The notes below the pieces were generated by a model. The model saw only the letters and a list, made by a program, of their open reading frames with translations, made no database searches and was not told the origin of the DNA. From the NCBI RefSeq assembly GCF_041893525.1, contig NZ_CP169069.1: 64,000 bases of DNA. One strand, written 5' to 3'. Source of the DNA: Phaeobacter bryozoorum (GTDB taxonomy: Bacteria; Pseudomonadota; Alphaproteobacteria; Rhodobacterales; Rhodobacteraceae). The translations under genes and the position numbers were made by a program. This document shows, in pieces, positions 31,877 through 41,050 of the stretch; the stretch's first letter is position 1; each line of letters begins with the position of its first letter.

Positions 31877-33421
31877 ATGTCAGAGACATCTATGGAGACA
31901 ACACCGCAGGAGAGCCGGATCAACAAGCCGCTGTTTCTGCTTTCAGGCGGTTTTATCGCGCTATTCTGTGCCGCAGCACTGGTCAATCTTGACGGGCTGT
32001 CGGCACTGGTCGACTGGGGGTTCAACATCTCGGCGACCTATTTCGGCCTGTACTGGCAAATTCTACTGCTTGCGACCTTTCTGATCGGTTTGCTGCTCTG
32101 CGTCCTGCCCGGTGGGCGCGCTATTCTCGGCGGGCTGGCCGCGCCTGAATTCACCACGTTCCAGTGGGGATCCATGGTCATGTGTACTCTGCTTGCTGGT
32201 GGTGGCGTGTTCTGGGCGGCCGGGGAGCCGATTGCGCATTTCCTCTACTCGCCTCCCCTCTACGGGGCCGAAGGAGGTAGCGAAGCCGCCGTTACCCCCG
32301 CTATCGCACAAAGCTTCATGCATTGGGGGTTTCTAGCATGGGCGATCCTCGGTTCGCTCTCCACGGTCATGCTGATGCATTATCACTATGAAAAGGGCCT
32401 GCCGCTGGCCCCCCGGACGCTGCTCTATCCGGTGTTCAAGGACAAGGCTATCAACGGCCCCATCGGGGTGATCGCCGACGCATCATCGATCATCGCCGTG
32501 GTAGCGGGTACCGTCGGTCCGATCGGCTTTCTTGGGCTTCAGGTGAGCTATGGTCTCTCCGATCTCTTCGGCATCCCGGACGTTTTTGCCACTCAGTTCG
32601 TGGTGATCGGCGCACTGGTGGCACTCTACACGATCTCGGCGATGACCGGCCTGTCGCGCGGCATCCAGATGCTGTCCAAGATCAATGTGATCCTGGCCGC
32701 CGTGTTGCTGGTCTATGTGCTCATTGCCGGGCCTACCGGTTTCATCTTCGGATCGTTCTTCTCAGGTTTTACGACCTATTTGGGCAACTTCTTCCAGATG
32801 GCGCTCTATCGCGGTGATGCAGGCATATTCGGCGCTCCCGGCTGGCTGGGATGGTGGACCGTGTTCTTCTGGGGCTGGTTCATGGGCTACGGGCCACTGA
32901 TGGCTATGTTCATTGCCCGCGTGTCACGCGGACGGTCGATCCGGTCCATCATCATCATGCTGTCGATCATCGCACCCATCGTGACCAACTTCTGGTTCAC
33001 CATCATCGGGGGCACGGGCATTGCGATGGAACTGGCTGAGCCCGGCACCATCTCCGCAGCTTTCGAAGGCTTCAACCTGCCTGCGGCACTACTGGCAATC
33101 ACGAACAATCTGCCGATGGGTTTCTTGATCTCAATCCTGTTCTTGATCCTGACCACGATCTTTGTGGCCACGACCGGAGATTCGATGAGCTACGTGATTT
33201 CCGCTACAATGACCAACGGCGACACCCCAAGCATCGCCGTACGTGTTTTCTGGGGCATCGCCATGGGTGTGATGGCGGTCATTTTGATCTCCGTCGGTTC
33301 CGGTGGCGTATCAAAACTACAGAGCTTCATCGTGGTCACCGCGGTTCCGGTGTCGCTTATTCTTCTGCCATCGCTCTGGGATGCTCTGCGCATCACATTG
33401 GCAAAAGGCAAAGAGAACTGA
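31877..33421 (+). CDS. BCCT-family (betaine/carnitine/choline) transporter
   Basis: A 514-residue protein with about 12 membrane spans of the BCCT family, importing quaternary ammonium or sulfonium compounds with sodium or proton. The signature helix reads WTVFFWGWFMGYGPLMAMFIARVSRGRSIR. Compared with BetP-type transporters, two tryptophans of the substrate cage are Phe and Tyr here, hinting at a different ligand. A GGGAGGGA ribosome-binding site precedes ATG 31877. The C-terminus is short, so no large osmosensing domain is present; a catabolic importer is more likely than an osmotic-stress one. Confidence 0.85.
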   Translation: MSETSMETTPQESRINKPLFLLSGGFIALFCAAALVNLDGLSALVDWGFNISATYFGLYWQILLLATFLIGLLLCVLPGGRAILGGLAAPEFTTFQWGSMVMCTLLAGGGVFWAAGEPIAHFLYSPPLYGAEGGSEAAVTPAIAQSFMHWGFLAWAILGSLSTVMLMHYHYEKGLPLAPRTLLYPVFKDKAINGPIGVIADASSIIAVVAGTVGPIGFLGLQVSYGLSDLFGIPDVFATQFVVIGALVALYTISAMTGLSRGIQMLSKINVILAAVLLVYVLIAGPTGFIFGSFFSGFTTYLGNFFQMALYRGDAGIFGAPGWLGWWTVFFWGWFMGYGPLMAMFIARVSRGRSIRSIIIMLSIIAPIVTNFWFTIIGGTGIAMELAEPGTISAAFEGFNLPAALLAITNNLPMGFLISILFLILTTIFVATTGDSMSYVISATMTNGDTPSIAVRVFWGIAMGVMAVILISVGSGGVSKLQSFIVVTAVPVSLILLPSLWDALRITLAKGKEN

Positions 33422-33427
33422 ATAGCT

Positions 33428-33450
33428 GCCGGGCGCTGCTGGCGCCCGGC
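33428..33450. other. GC-rich hairpin after the BCCT gene
   Basis: GCCGGGCGC-TGCTG-GCGCCCGGC is a perfect 9-bp stem with a 5-base loop, starting seven bases after the BCCT stop codon. There is no T run. It may attenuate transcription into, or stabilise the mRNA upstream of, the 563-residue protein gene, 76 bp further on. Confidence 0.5.
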
Positions 33451-33526
33451 CCACCCATCCAAACTGCCCGACCTGTTCAGATCATACGGGATACGACTAA
33501 CGACCTGATTACAAAGGCCAATCCGA

Positions 33527-35218
33527 ATGACCGACATTCTCTGCCGTGAACCGAACACCGTCATGCGTCTGGCACGCCTTGGCTCTATGCACCAGTCGCG
33601 CCTGTCATTCATGCGGGTGCTGACCCGTCGTCTGGCGCGCGAAGGCTGGCGATTTGAACAGACCGCATTTGACATAGACGACAGCGGTCAGGGCCATGCA
33701 GTCTACACCGCATATGGGCCGGAGCGCGCATATTCCCTGGTCGCCTTTGCCCACGACCTGCCGCCTGAAAAACGCTCCGACCGAGTGATTGCAGAGGCCT
33801 GGGACGCCACTTTCACACTATTTGACGGTATTCCTTCTGACGCGGATATCGCCCGGCTGTCACAGAATATCCCCGTGCAAGAAGCCGGACGTGTGTCCGG
33901 GTCGGAGCTTTCTGTATCCCGTGCCAACCGGTCGGTGCGCCTCTGGGAACATGTGGTCGGCGCATTGGCCTCTGGCCAGCAGCCCTCCGCAGAGCAGATC
34001 GACGCCGTCGGCTATCTGATGCGGACAACGGCGGTCTACGGGTCCGGCAAACTGGGTGCGGCTGACCGCGAGATGATCGCGGAACGCCCCGAATTCCGTG
34101 CGCCGTTCCAGGTTGAGATGCTATCGGTCTACCTGACCCGCTGGTTTGTCACCGATCTGGTCCAGCATATGGCCGATTGTCGCGCCAAGGCTGAGGGCAC
34201 CACCGCCGCAAAACTGGCTCCGGATCTGGCCCGGTCAATGGGGATCGGCAATTCCACCGGCCTTGGAATGGCGCCGTTTCTGCTCAACCACCCGGTGCTG
34301 TTCAACAACTGGGTCGCGGCGCGCGAAAAGGCGATTCAGGCGGTGCGCAATATCGAGGAAGCGCATCCCGACGATATCGCTGTGTTCCGCTCTCTGGTGG
34401 CACGCAGCAAGCTGACAATTGCAGATTGGCAGTCACAGCATCCGATTCAGATCCAGAAACTGAGCGCGCTGCGTGCCGACGCTGATCAGGTGACCAGCTA
34501 CCTGGAAATCCAGACGCTGGCCGGTCCGAAGCCCTGGGATGCCCTCTACCGCTGGGCCGAAGAGACGCTCTCGCTCGAGGGTCAGGAATGGATCGCGTCG
34601 CTGATGCTGGAGCCCTACGGCGGGCTTGTCGATGGCTTCGCCGAAGATATGTCAGCAGATAACACCGCAACCTTTCGCATTGCGGGTGCTATGACCATTG
34701 GCGATCTTCGCAAGATCCTGCGGGACGTATACGCTTGGGCCATCGACACAAACTGGCAGGCCCCAGAGAACAAGGCACGCGCCTGGTATGTTTCGGAGGA
34801 AAAGCTCGAACCCCGTCTGGGTGAGCGCTTTGAGGAGCCCATCGAAGAATATGAGCAGCCGCTGGCACCGGGTCGAGATGCCGCGATGTTGTACCAGGCT
34901 CTGGCCCACTGGCCAGACGAGGCGCAGGTTGCAGATTTCCTGTTGCGCCATTCCGAACACCGCCATGTTCTGCGCCGTGTTCAGATCGTCGGCCGCGCGC
35001 CCTACGCGGAAATCCGTGACAACACGATTTCCGATCAGGTCCTGCCGATCGATATGCTGCGCTGCAAGCTGGCATTCTTTGGCGCGACGAAATTTGATCC
35101 CCGGTCAGATCGTTGGGTGCGGATTTGCATGTATGGCAATGCTCCGCTGCCCACCGAACTCACCGTTGAGAACGCGGAATTCTGGGTATTCCCCGAACTG
35201 GAAGAGGGGCTGGCATGA
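33527..35218 (+). CDS. Uncharacterised 563-residue protein of the BCCT/DUF3726 operon
   Basis: I do not recognise this family. The protein is soluble, with no signal peptide or membrane span. It is largely helical, with an N-terminal alpha/beta part (about 1-110: MHQSRLSFMRVLTRRLAREGWRFEQ and AYSLVAFAHDLP), a middle helical part with GNSTGLGMAPFLLNHPVLFNNW (about 245-265), and an acidic C-terminal part ending ENAEFWVFPELEEGLA. No nucleotide-binding or metal motif stands out. It overlaps the DUF3726-like gene by four bases (ATGA), so the two products probably work together. Neighbours suggest a step in breakdown of a betaine-like compound. Confidence 0.6.
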   Translation: MTDILCREPNTVMRLARLGSMHQSRLSFMRVLTRRLAREGWRFEQTAFDIDDSGQGHAVYTAYGPERAYSLVAFAHDLPPEKRSDRVIAEAWDATFTLFDGIPSDADIARLSQNIPVQEAGRVSGSELSVSRANRSVRLWEHVVGALASGQQPSAEQIDAVGYLMRTTAVYGSGKLGAADREMIAERPEFRAPFQVEMLSVYLTRWFVTDLVQHMADCRAKAEGTTAAKLAPDLARSMGIGNSTGLGMAPFLLNHPVLFNNWVAAREKAIQAVRNIEEAHPDDIAVFRSLVARSKLTIADWQSQHPIQIQKLSALRADADQVTSYLEIQTLAGPKPWDALYRWAEETLSLEGQEWIASLMLEPYGGLVDGFAEDMSADNTATFRIAGAMTIGDLRKILRDVYAWAIDTNWQAPENKARAWYVSEEKLEPRLGERFEEPIEEYEQPLAPGRDAAMLYQALAHWPDEAQVADFLLRHSEHRHVLRRVQIVGRAPYAEIRDNTISDQVLPIDMLRCKLAFFGATKFDPRSDRWVRICMYGNAPLPTELTVENAEFWVFPELEEGLA

Positions 35219-35865
35219 GCCATTCGTTGAATGAAATCGAGGCCATGAGCAAGCGCGCCGCCCGTGGCGCGGGCCTGTCCTGGGGATTGGCAGAAGAGGC
35301 CGCCAAGGGTACGCGCTGGCTTTCGTCTTTTGGGTTTCCCGGCACCGAGATGCTGGCAGATCTGCTGACGATGAATGATCGCATTCCCTCGATTGACGTA
35401 TCGCCCGTTTCGCTGCGAGCCGAGGTCTGGCACGCCCCTGCCCGCCGGATGAGTCCCTTGATCGCCGGTGCAGCACTCAGCGATTGTGCCGTGCGCCTGC
35501 TGGAGCGCGGCAAGATCACGATGGAGAACGTCAATTTTCCCTTGCTGGCGGTGCCCTTCATGGGCGGCGCGGCCTTGCGACTGGGCCGACCGGTTGCCGC
35601 CGAATGGCAGGGCGCGCGCCTGGCCACCGATGGCAAGCGGCTCTGCGTGCAGGGCTCCAGCGAGACGCTGCACAGCCTGCTGGCGGAACGGATGGTATTC
35701 TCCGCCCCTGCGGAGATGACCGGCCAGCAAGAACCGGTGATGCGCGCAAGCGTCTCCAACGCAAGCTGGGACCAGCTGGGCAAGTTTGCCCATCGCACCT
35801 TTGCCCCGGCGACCGAGGAAAGCCGCCTGCGCGGCGCCGGGGCCGGCCTCAGCGACAACGACTGA
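35215..35865 (+). CDS. DUF3726-like protein
   Basis: A 216-residue protein with N-terminal SHSLNEIEAMSKRAARGAGLSWGLAEEAAKGTRWLSSFGFPG, the pattern I associate with DUF3726; the function is unknown. The middle carries small hydrophobic strands (NFPLLAVPFMGGAALRLGRPVA), and the C-terminal MRASVSNASWDQLGKFAHRTFAPATEESRLRGAGAG looks like a structured tail. There is no signal peptide. Its start is translationally coupled to the 563-residue protein gene, with GAGGGG before the ATG. The pair appears to form an uncharacterised two-protein unit. Confidence 0.65.
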   Translation: MSHSLNEIEAMSKRAARGAGLSWGLAEEAAKGTRWLSSFGFPGTEMLADLLTMNDRIPSIDVSPVSLRAEVWHAPARRMSPLIAGAALSDCAVRLLERGKITMENVNFPLLAVPFMGGAALRLGRPVAAEWQGARLATDGKRLCVQGSSETLHSLLAERMVFSAPAEMTGQQEPVMRASVSNASWDQLGKFAHRTFAPATEESRLRGAGAGLSDND

Positions 35866-35928
35866 TCCACCCATCGACTGCCGGTCAGCCCGGCATTGAC
35901 CCGAAGACTGAAAAACAGAAAGCCCGAT

Positions 35929-36936
35929 ATGACCGCAACCGAAACCCTGACCCTTGCCGAAATCGAAGACCTGGCCTTCCGCGTGTTGGTCAAGGCCGGC
36001 ACCTCCGAAGCCAACGCCCGCCCCCTTGCTGTTGCAACCGCCATGACCGAAGCCGATGGCGTCGCCTCGCACGGGCTGGCCTATATCCCGATCTATGCCC
36101 AGCATGTCGAATGTGGAAAGGTGGATGGTCAGGCAAAGCCGGTTGTGGATCAGCCCCGCCCGGCGGTTGTCACCGTGGACGCAGCGACCGGTTTTGCCCA
36201 TAGCGCCATTGATCTCGGCTTTGAAAAACTGATCCCGCTGGCCCGCGAGATGGGGGTTGCGGTTCTGGCGGTGAACAACTCCTACAACTGCGGTGTCCTC
36301 GGAGTTCACACGCAACGGCTGGCGCAGGCAGGATTGCTTGGCATCGGTTTCACCAATGCGCCCGCCTCGATCGCGCCCTCCGGCGGTGCGAAGCCGGTTG
36401 TCGGCACCAACCCCTTCTCGATCGCGGCCCCGGACGCAGACGGGAATGCCGCGCTGCTGATCGACCAGTCCGCCAGCACAATTGCCAAGAGCGAAGTTAT
36501 GAAACACGCCCGGGAGGGCAAAGCGGTCCCCGAAGGCTGGGTGCTGGATGCTGACGGGCAACCAACCACCAATCCCGAGGCCGGGCTCAAGGGGTCAATG
36601 GTTCCTTCCGGCGGATACAAGGGCGTCGGCATCGCCTTGACTGTTGAACTGATGGCGGCTGCCATGACCGGCGCGACCCTCGGCTCCGTCGCCAGCCCCT
36701 TCTCTGGCACCGCGGGTGGGCCACCAAAAACCGGCCAGTTCTTCATTGCGATCGATCCGGCAGCAACCTCGGGCGGCGCATTCCACGACCGGCTGACCGA
36801 CCTGATCGCATCAATCCATGATCAGGATGGCGCACGGCTGCCGGGCGATGGACGTCGTGGCTGCCGCACACGTGCCGCGTCTGAAGGCGTCGCCGTGAAC
36901 GCCGCACTGCTGGAGAAGGTCCGCGACCTTCTCTGA
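35929..36936 (+). CDS. Ldh-family (malate/L-lactate, Mdh2-type) dehydrogenase
   Basis: A 335-residue NAD(P)-dependent oxidoreductase of the LDH2/MDHG family, distinct from Rossmann-fold dehydrogenases. The catalytic histidine lies in EADGVASHGLAYIP, followed by VLAVNNSYNCGVLGVHTQRLAQAGLLGIGFTN and PVVGTNPFSIAAP, then KGSMVPSGGYKGVGIALTVELM. Relatives reduce cyclic imines (delta1-pyrroline/piperideine-2-carboxylate) or oxidise 2-hydroxyacids. In a betaine-like operon an imine or hydroxyacid substrate is plausible. I chose ATG 35929 over an upstream alternative start. It ends the operon before a strong hairpin. Confidence 0.8.
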   Translation: MTATETLTLAEIEDLAFRVLVKAGTSEANARPLAVATAMTEADGVASHGLAYIPIYAQHVECGKVDGQAKPVVDQPRPAVVTVDAATGFAHSAIDLGFEKLIPLAREMGVAVLAVNNSYNCGVLGVHTQRLAQAGLLGIGFTNAPASIAPSGGAKPVVGTNPFSIAAPDADGNAALLIDQSASTIAKSEVMKHAREGKAVPEGWVLDADGQPTTNPEAGLKGSMVPSGGYKGVGIALTVELMAAAMTGATLGSVASPFSGTAGGPPKTGQFFIAIDPAATSGGAFHDRLTDLIASIHDQDGARLPGDGRRGCRTRAASEGVAVNAALLEKVRDLL

Positions 36937-36964
36937 TCCGTCGCGAGGAACACAAGACACCACG

Positions 36965-36992
36965 ATAAAGGAGGTCATATGGCCTCCTTTAT
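36965..36992. terminator. Bidirectional terminator hairpin
   Basis: ATAAAGGAGG and CCTCCTTTAT form a perfect 10-bp stem around an 8-base loop, between the converging Ldh-family and dimethylglycine dehydrogenase-like genes. The A/T-rich stem ends provide short T stretches on both strands. Confidence 0.65.
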
Positions 36993-37007
36993 TCGTTCTC
37001 CTGAACG

Positions 37008-39428
37008 CTAGCCCCGCAGAATGGCACCATCTGCGTCGAACGGCGGTCGCTCCAAAATGACCGCCCGGTGTGGACGCCCCAGGACCATGACCTCCACCGC
37101 ATCACCGGGCATTGCCTCTCGAACAAAGCCAAGCGCCAGCGACATGCCCACGCTGTATCCATAGGCGCCCGAGGTTACGCGGCCGATCCCCTTACCATCC
37201 TTGAAAATAGGCTCTCCGCCGGTCGCATCAGCATTGGAAGCTGCCGTTCCGGCCTCATCCAGATGCAGCAGAACCATCCGTTCACGTGCCGGGTTCTCGA
37301 GGACCTTTTCTGCGGCAGCTTTGTTCAGGAAGTCTTTTTGCAACTTGCAAAGCCGGTCCAGCCCGACCTCCTGCGGCCAGTATTCCGGGCTATATTCCCG
37401 GCTCCAAGAGCCGTAACCTTTTTCGATCCGCAAGGACATCAACGCCCGACTCCCGACAGGACCTGCGCCGAACTCCTCACCAGCAGCCAGGAGCGCCGAG
37501 TAGAGACGCGGCTGATCTTCGCGCCTGCAATGCAGCTCCCATCCCAGATCGCCGGTGAAAGAAACCCGTAGTGCAAGCACCTGAATCCCGGCAAGATCAA
37601 TCCAAGCCGAACGCATGAACGGAAACTCATCGGTCGAGAGGGAGGTATTTGTCAGGCGTTGCAGCATCTCACGTGATTTCGGCCCCGCGACATTGAAACC
37701 GCAGATCTCGTCTGTCAGCGACACGAACATAGTGCCTTCTGGCAGCGGCACCTCCTTGAAGAATCGCTTGTGATAGCGCTCGGCCATGCCGGATCCGATG
37801 ATCCAGAACTCATCCTCAGAAACACGGGTCACCGTGAAATCCCCGGCAATCCCACCGCGTTTCGAAATCAGCGGCGTGAGGCAGGACCGTCCCACCGCAT
37901 TTGGCATCGCATTGGCAAAGACCGCGTTCAGCCATTCTTCGGCCCCGGGCCCCGCACACCGGTATTTGGCAAAGTTGGATATGTCGATAATGCCCGCACG
38001 GGACCGCAACATTCTGCACTCATCGCCAACGGGTCCCCACCAGTTCTGACGGGTGAACCCATTGGTATCCTTGGCGCCGGGCGCTTCTGCAAACCAGAGG
38101 GGATGTTCCCAACCGGCGTTGAGGCCAAAGACCGCGCCCATTTCCGCCTGTTGCTCATATATCGGCCGCGTCCGTGCCGGGCGACCAGCGCTGCGTTCTT
38201 CATTGGGAAAATGGATGGCAAAGCGATGGGCATATTGATCCCGCACCCGCGCCTTGGTGAAATCTTTGGTCGCCCAACTGCCAAACCGCGCCATGTCCCA
38301 GGCGAACATATCATATTGGGTCTCACCCTCGATGATCCATTGCGCCGCCATCAGCCCCATACCGCCGGACTGCGAGAAACCCGGAATAATGCCATTGCAG
38401 CAGAAATATCCATCAATTTCGGGCACCGGCCCCATCAGGACATTGGCGTCCGGCGACCAGATCATCGGACCATTGATGACACGCTTGATGCCAGCGTCAC
38501 CAACCGCAGGCAGGCGTTCGATGGCGTTCATCATGTTCTCTTCGATCCGCTCCAGATCATCTGGAAAGAGATCATGTGCAAAGTCGAGCGGCGTGCCCTC
38601 CTCGGCCCAGAACTTCATATCCTTTTCATAGGCGCCAACCAGCAGCCCCTGCCCTTCTTGCCGCAGATAATACTCACCGTCCCGGTCACTGACGGATGGC
38701 AGGCGGGTCCCATGCGCGGCCACGGCAGCCATGGTCTCGGTAACGAAATACTGATGCTCAGTTGGCTGCAACGGCAGCTCGATCCCCGCCAGCGCCGCGA
38801 CCTCGCGGCCCCAGAGCCCTGCCGCATTCACCACCCAAGGCGTGCGGATATCTCCTTTGGTCGTCTTAACAATCCAGCTGCCATCGTCTTGCTGCTCGGT
38901 CGCCGTCACAGGGGTGAAACGATGGATTTCGGCGCCCCGCTGGCGCGCCCCGAGGGCATAGGCATTCGTCACGCCAGAGGGATCCACATTGCCACCATCG
39001 GGTTCATACATAACACAGCGGATGCCATCGTAATTGACCAGCGGGTTCAGGCGCCTGGCCTCCTCGATGCTGATCTCGTAAAAATTCATCCCATAGAGCT
39101 TGGCCTTTGCGGCCTGCAACCTCAGCTGGTGTTCACGTTCCACTGTCTGCGCCAAATAGAGGGACCCAGGCTGAAATACGCCACAGCTCTGTCCGGTCTC
39201 AGCTTCCAGTTCCTTGTAGAGAGACATCGTATAGTGCTGGATACGGCTGATATTGGTGCTGTCATGCAACCCGTGGATATTTGCCGCCGCGTGCCAAGTG
39301 GACCCGGACGTCAACTCGTTCCGCTCCAGCAGCACCACATCTGACCATCCCAGTTTGGTCAGGTGGTAGAGGATTGAACACCCAATAACCCCTCCACCGA
39401 TGACAACTGCCTGTGCTTCTCTACGCAT
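37008..39428 (-). CDS. Dimethylglycine/sarcosine dehydrogenase-like FAD protein with GcvT domain
   Basis: An 806-residue protein in the DMGDH family. The N-terminal DAO domain has AVVIGGGVIGCSILYHLTKLGWSDVVLLER and TSGSTWHAAANIHGLHDSTN, whose Trp-His is the usual covalent FAD site. A middle FAO_M region is followed by a C-terminal aminomethyltransferase pair (about residues 435-800: RAGIIDISNFAKYRCAGPGAEEWLN, LRVSFTGDLGWELHCRREDQ). Such enzymes demethylate N-methyl amino acids and form methylene-tetrahydrofolate. The chosen ATG at 39428 has GGGAG six bases upstream. It ends an operon whose first enzyme is a Rieske oxygenase, which could supply its tertiary or secondary amine substrate. Confidence 0.8.
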   Translation of the reverse strand: MRREAQAVVIGGGVIGCSILYHLTKLGWSDVVLLERNELTSGSTWHAAANIHGLHDSTNISRIQHYTMSLYKELEAETGQSCGVFQPGSLYLAQTVEREHQLRLQAAKAKLYGMNFYEISIEEARRLNPLVNYDGIRCVMYEPDGGNVDPSGVTNAYALGARQRGAEIHRFTPVTATEQQDDGSWIVKTTKGDIRTPWVVNAAGLWGREVAALAGIELPLQPTEHQYFVTETMAAVAAHGTRLPSVSDRDGEYYLRQEGQGLLVGAYEKDMKFWAEEGTPLDFAHDLFPDDLERIEENMMNAIERLPAVGDAGIKRVINGPMIWSPDANVLMGPVPEIDGYFCCNGIIPGFSQSGGMGLMAAQWIIEGETQYDMFAWDMARFGSWATKDFTKARVRDQYAHRFAIHFPNEERSAGRPARTRPIYEQQAEMGAVFGLNAGWEHPLWFAEAPGAKDTNGFTRQNWWGPVGDECRMLRSRAGIIDISNFAKYRCAGPGAEEWLNAVFANAMPNAVGRSCLTPLISKRGGIAGDFTVTRVSEDEFWIIGSGMAERYHKRFFKEVPLPEGTMFVSLTDEICGFNVAGPKSREMLQRLTNTSLSTDEFPFMRSAWIDLAGIQVLALRVSFTGDLGWELHCRREDQPRLYSALLAAGEEFGAGPVGSRALMSLRIEKGYGSWSREYSPEYWPQEVGLDRLCKLQKDFLNKAAAEKVLENPARERMVLLHLDEAGTAASNADATGGEPIFKDGKGIGRVTSGAYGYSVGMSLALGFVREAMPGDAVEVMVLGRPHRAVILERPPFDADGAILRG

Positions 39429-39571
39429 CTTTGCTCCCTTCAAGAGCCTATCTTAACGGAGCAGCGATCCAGACTGCCTCCGCTATCGGTTGAACCGCTT
39501 GGTGCCTGTTGCCGGTCGCACAGGTCACCATGCCAGCCGGTTTTTCAGCACAAATACCCGACTGTGACATG

Positions 39572-39811
39572 TCAGAAGCTGAGGCGCTGCACGCGCCCCC
39601 GTGCCGCAAGCCGCGCATTCAGCGGATCGGCTTCGGGCGCGCCGAGTTCCAGAGCAAAGACAAAGGCATGCGTGAGGAAAAAACAGGCCCTGTCTATATC
39701 GTCGGCCGCCTCTGCATAATCGGCGGCGAGTGAATAGAGCCGCACGAGAGCCGCGCCATCATCTGCGGCATGCGCCTGCAACAGGGCGCGATCAAGCTCA
39801 TCGCGTTCCAT
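39572..39811 (-). CDS. Small uncharacterised protein between Rieske and DMGDH-like genes
   Basis: 79 residues, largely two or three acidic amphipathic helices (MERDELDRALLQAHAADDGA, LVRLYSLAADYAEAADDIDR, ACFFLTHAFVFALELG), with a tetratricopeptide-like look. It starts 15 bp after the Rieske oxygenase stop and is followed by 143 bp without a gene before the DMGDH-like gene. Codon use and the amphipathic pattern support a real protein. It could be an accessory or assembly factor for either enzyme; I know no function for it. Confidence 0.55.
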   Translation of the reverse strand: MERDELDRALLQAHAADDGAALVRLYSLAADYAEAADDIDRACFFLTHAFVFALELGAPEADPLNARLAARGRVQRLSF

Positions 39812-39826
39812 GGCTCAGGAACTCGC

Positions 39827-40981
39827 TCATTTTGCACGACCTTTCTGAACCTCGGTCGCCACCCAGTGATGGAAGTTATGAGTTGGCCCATCCATCACCG
39901 GAGAGAAACGGCCGCCATCGAACAACACGCCATGACGCCCCTTCTGCATGCCCTCCACCACAAAGATATCTTCCTCGAAGACGGTCTTCCACAGCTGCGC
40001 ATTAGAGGCACGCAAACCATCAAGTTCCGGCGTGTCCCGCTCGCTTCTGGCATAGTATAGCTCGATATGCTCGACCGTATGCCCGCAGTCCTTCGGCTCC
40101 AGAACAATCGCGAAACTATGGTCACGCTGCACCCCCAACAGAACGTTGGGATAGACCGCGACATATTCCGCACCCTCATCCCATTGATCACTCAGCCCGT
40201 CGAAATCCGGCAGTTTCGCACCGGCTTCGTCGGTCAGTTGGCGATAGACCAGCGTGCCCTGACCCGAGTATTTTCCCCGCTCTTCAATGTTGTAGTGGTC
40301 TTCCAACCGCGAATAGCTGTTAAGCCCGGGGTGAACCCACGGCAGATGATAGCTCTCGCAGTAGTTTTCGACCGCCAGCTTCCAGTTGGTTGCCACCTCC
40401 AGCTTCAGCGATGACCCTTCGCCACCGTGGTAAATCGGTGTCTCAAATTCGCGCCAGCGTTCCAGCAATGCGGCATGGGCTTCGGCGAACTCGGGCGCCT
40501 CTCCATCGACATTCACAAAAATCACGTCTCGCCAGATATGCGCCCGGACGCGGATCAGGCCAAGCTTGCCGATGTCGACATCGACATGGGTACTCTGCCC
40601 GGGACCACCGATATGTGGGGTCGCACGCAATGCCCCGTCGAGCCCGTAGCACCAGCTGTGATAGGGGCAACGTATGGCCCCGCGGATCTTCTGTGGCTTG
40701 TCCACCAGGATCATACCCCGGTGGCGGCAGGTGTTTTGAAACACGCCGATGTCACCGTTTCGGTCGCGCACCAGCAGCAGCGGCATACCAAGAAAGTCGA
40801 CCGGTTTGGCATCGCCTGGTTCCGGAATATCCTTGCCAAACCCAATTCCTGACCAATTGGCAAAAAGAACCGCGCGCTTTTCCTCATCGAAGACGCGGGG
40901 GTCAACATAGTGTTCATTTGGCAGGCCGTTTGCCGTGTTTACCTCGGTCAGCACGGACGACAGGGGGGTATGCGTGTTCAT
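39827..40981 (-). CDS. Rieske oxygenase, quaternary-ammonium N-demethylase type, large subunit
   Basis: A 384-residue Rieske non-haem iron oxygenase. Rieske ligands are Cys85-x-His87 (CRHRG) and Cys105-x2-His108 (CPYHSW); mononuclear iron ligands are His212 and His217 in ENYCESYHLPWVH. The bridging acid is Glu205 where most ring-hydroxylating oxygenases have Asp, as in carnitine oxygenase CntA and other quaternary-ammonium enzymes. This suggests N-demethylation or C-N cleavage of a betaine-like substrate rather than aromatic hydroxylation. The start ATG at 40981 has GGAG six bases upstream. The required reductase subunit is not encoded nearby. Confidence 0.8.
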   Translation of the reverse strand: MNTHTPLSSVLTEVNTANGLPNEHYVDPRVFDEEKRAVLFANWSGIGFGKDIPEPGDAKPVDFLGMPLLLVRDRNGDIGVFQNTCRHRGMILVDKPQKIRGAIRCPYHSWCYGLDGALRATPHIGGPGQSTHVDVDIGKLGLIRVRAHIWRDVIFVNVDGEAPEFAEAHAALLERWREFETPIYHGGEGSSLKLEVATNWKLAVENYCESYHLPWVHPGLNSYSRLEDHYNIEERGKYSGQGTLVYRQLTDEAGAKLPDFDGLSDQWDEGAEYVAVYPNVLLGVQRDHSFAIVLEPKDCGHTVEHIELYYARSERDTPELDGLRASNAQLWKTVFEEDIFVVEGMQKGRHGVLFDGGRFSPVMDGPTHNFHHWVATEVQKGRAK

Positions 40982-41002
40982 CGAACTCTCCATGGCGTGA
41001 GC

Positions 41003-41048
41003 TTTTCCCTATTGGAGGATCGGATCAATTCCGCTCAATAGGGGAAAA
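41003..41048. promoter_or_regulatory. Long inverted repeat upstream of the Rieske gene
   Basis: TTTTCCCTATTG (41003-41014) and CAATAGGGGAAAA (41036-41048) are complementary apart from one extra G, separated by 21 bases. It starts 22 bp from the Rieske ATG, in the 89-bp gap after the LysR gene. It could be an operator, or a hairpin that limits read-through from lysR. Confidence 0.5.
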
Positions 41049-41050
41049 CC

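Noticed and set aside
35035..36561. Long minus-strand open frame over the DUF3726-like and Ldh-family genes
   Set aside because: Antisense shadow; plus-strand genes have ribosome-binding sites and family motifs.
37770..39344. Long open frame (about 520 codons) on the plus strand
   Set aside because: Antisense to the DMGDH-like gene, whose FAD and GcvT motifs are clear. The antisense protein has no recognisable motif.
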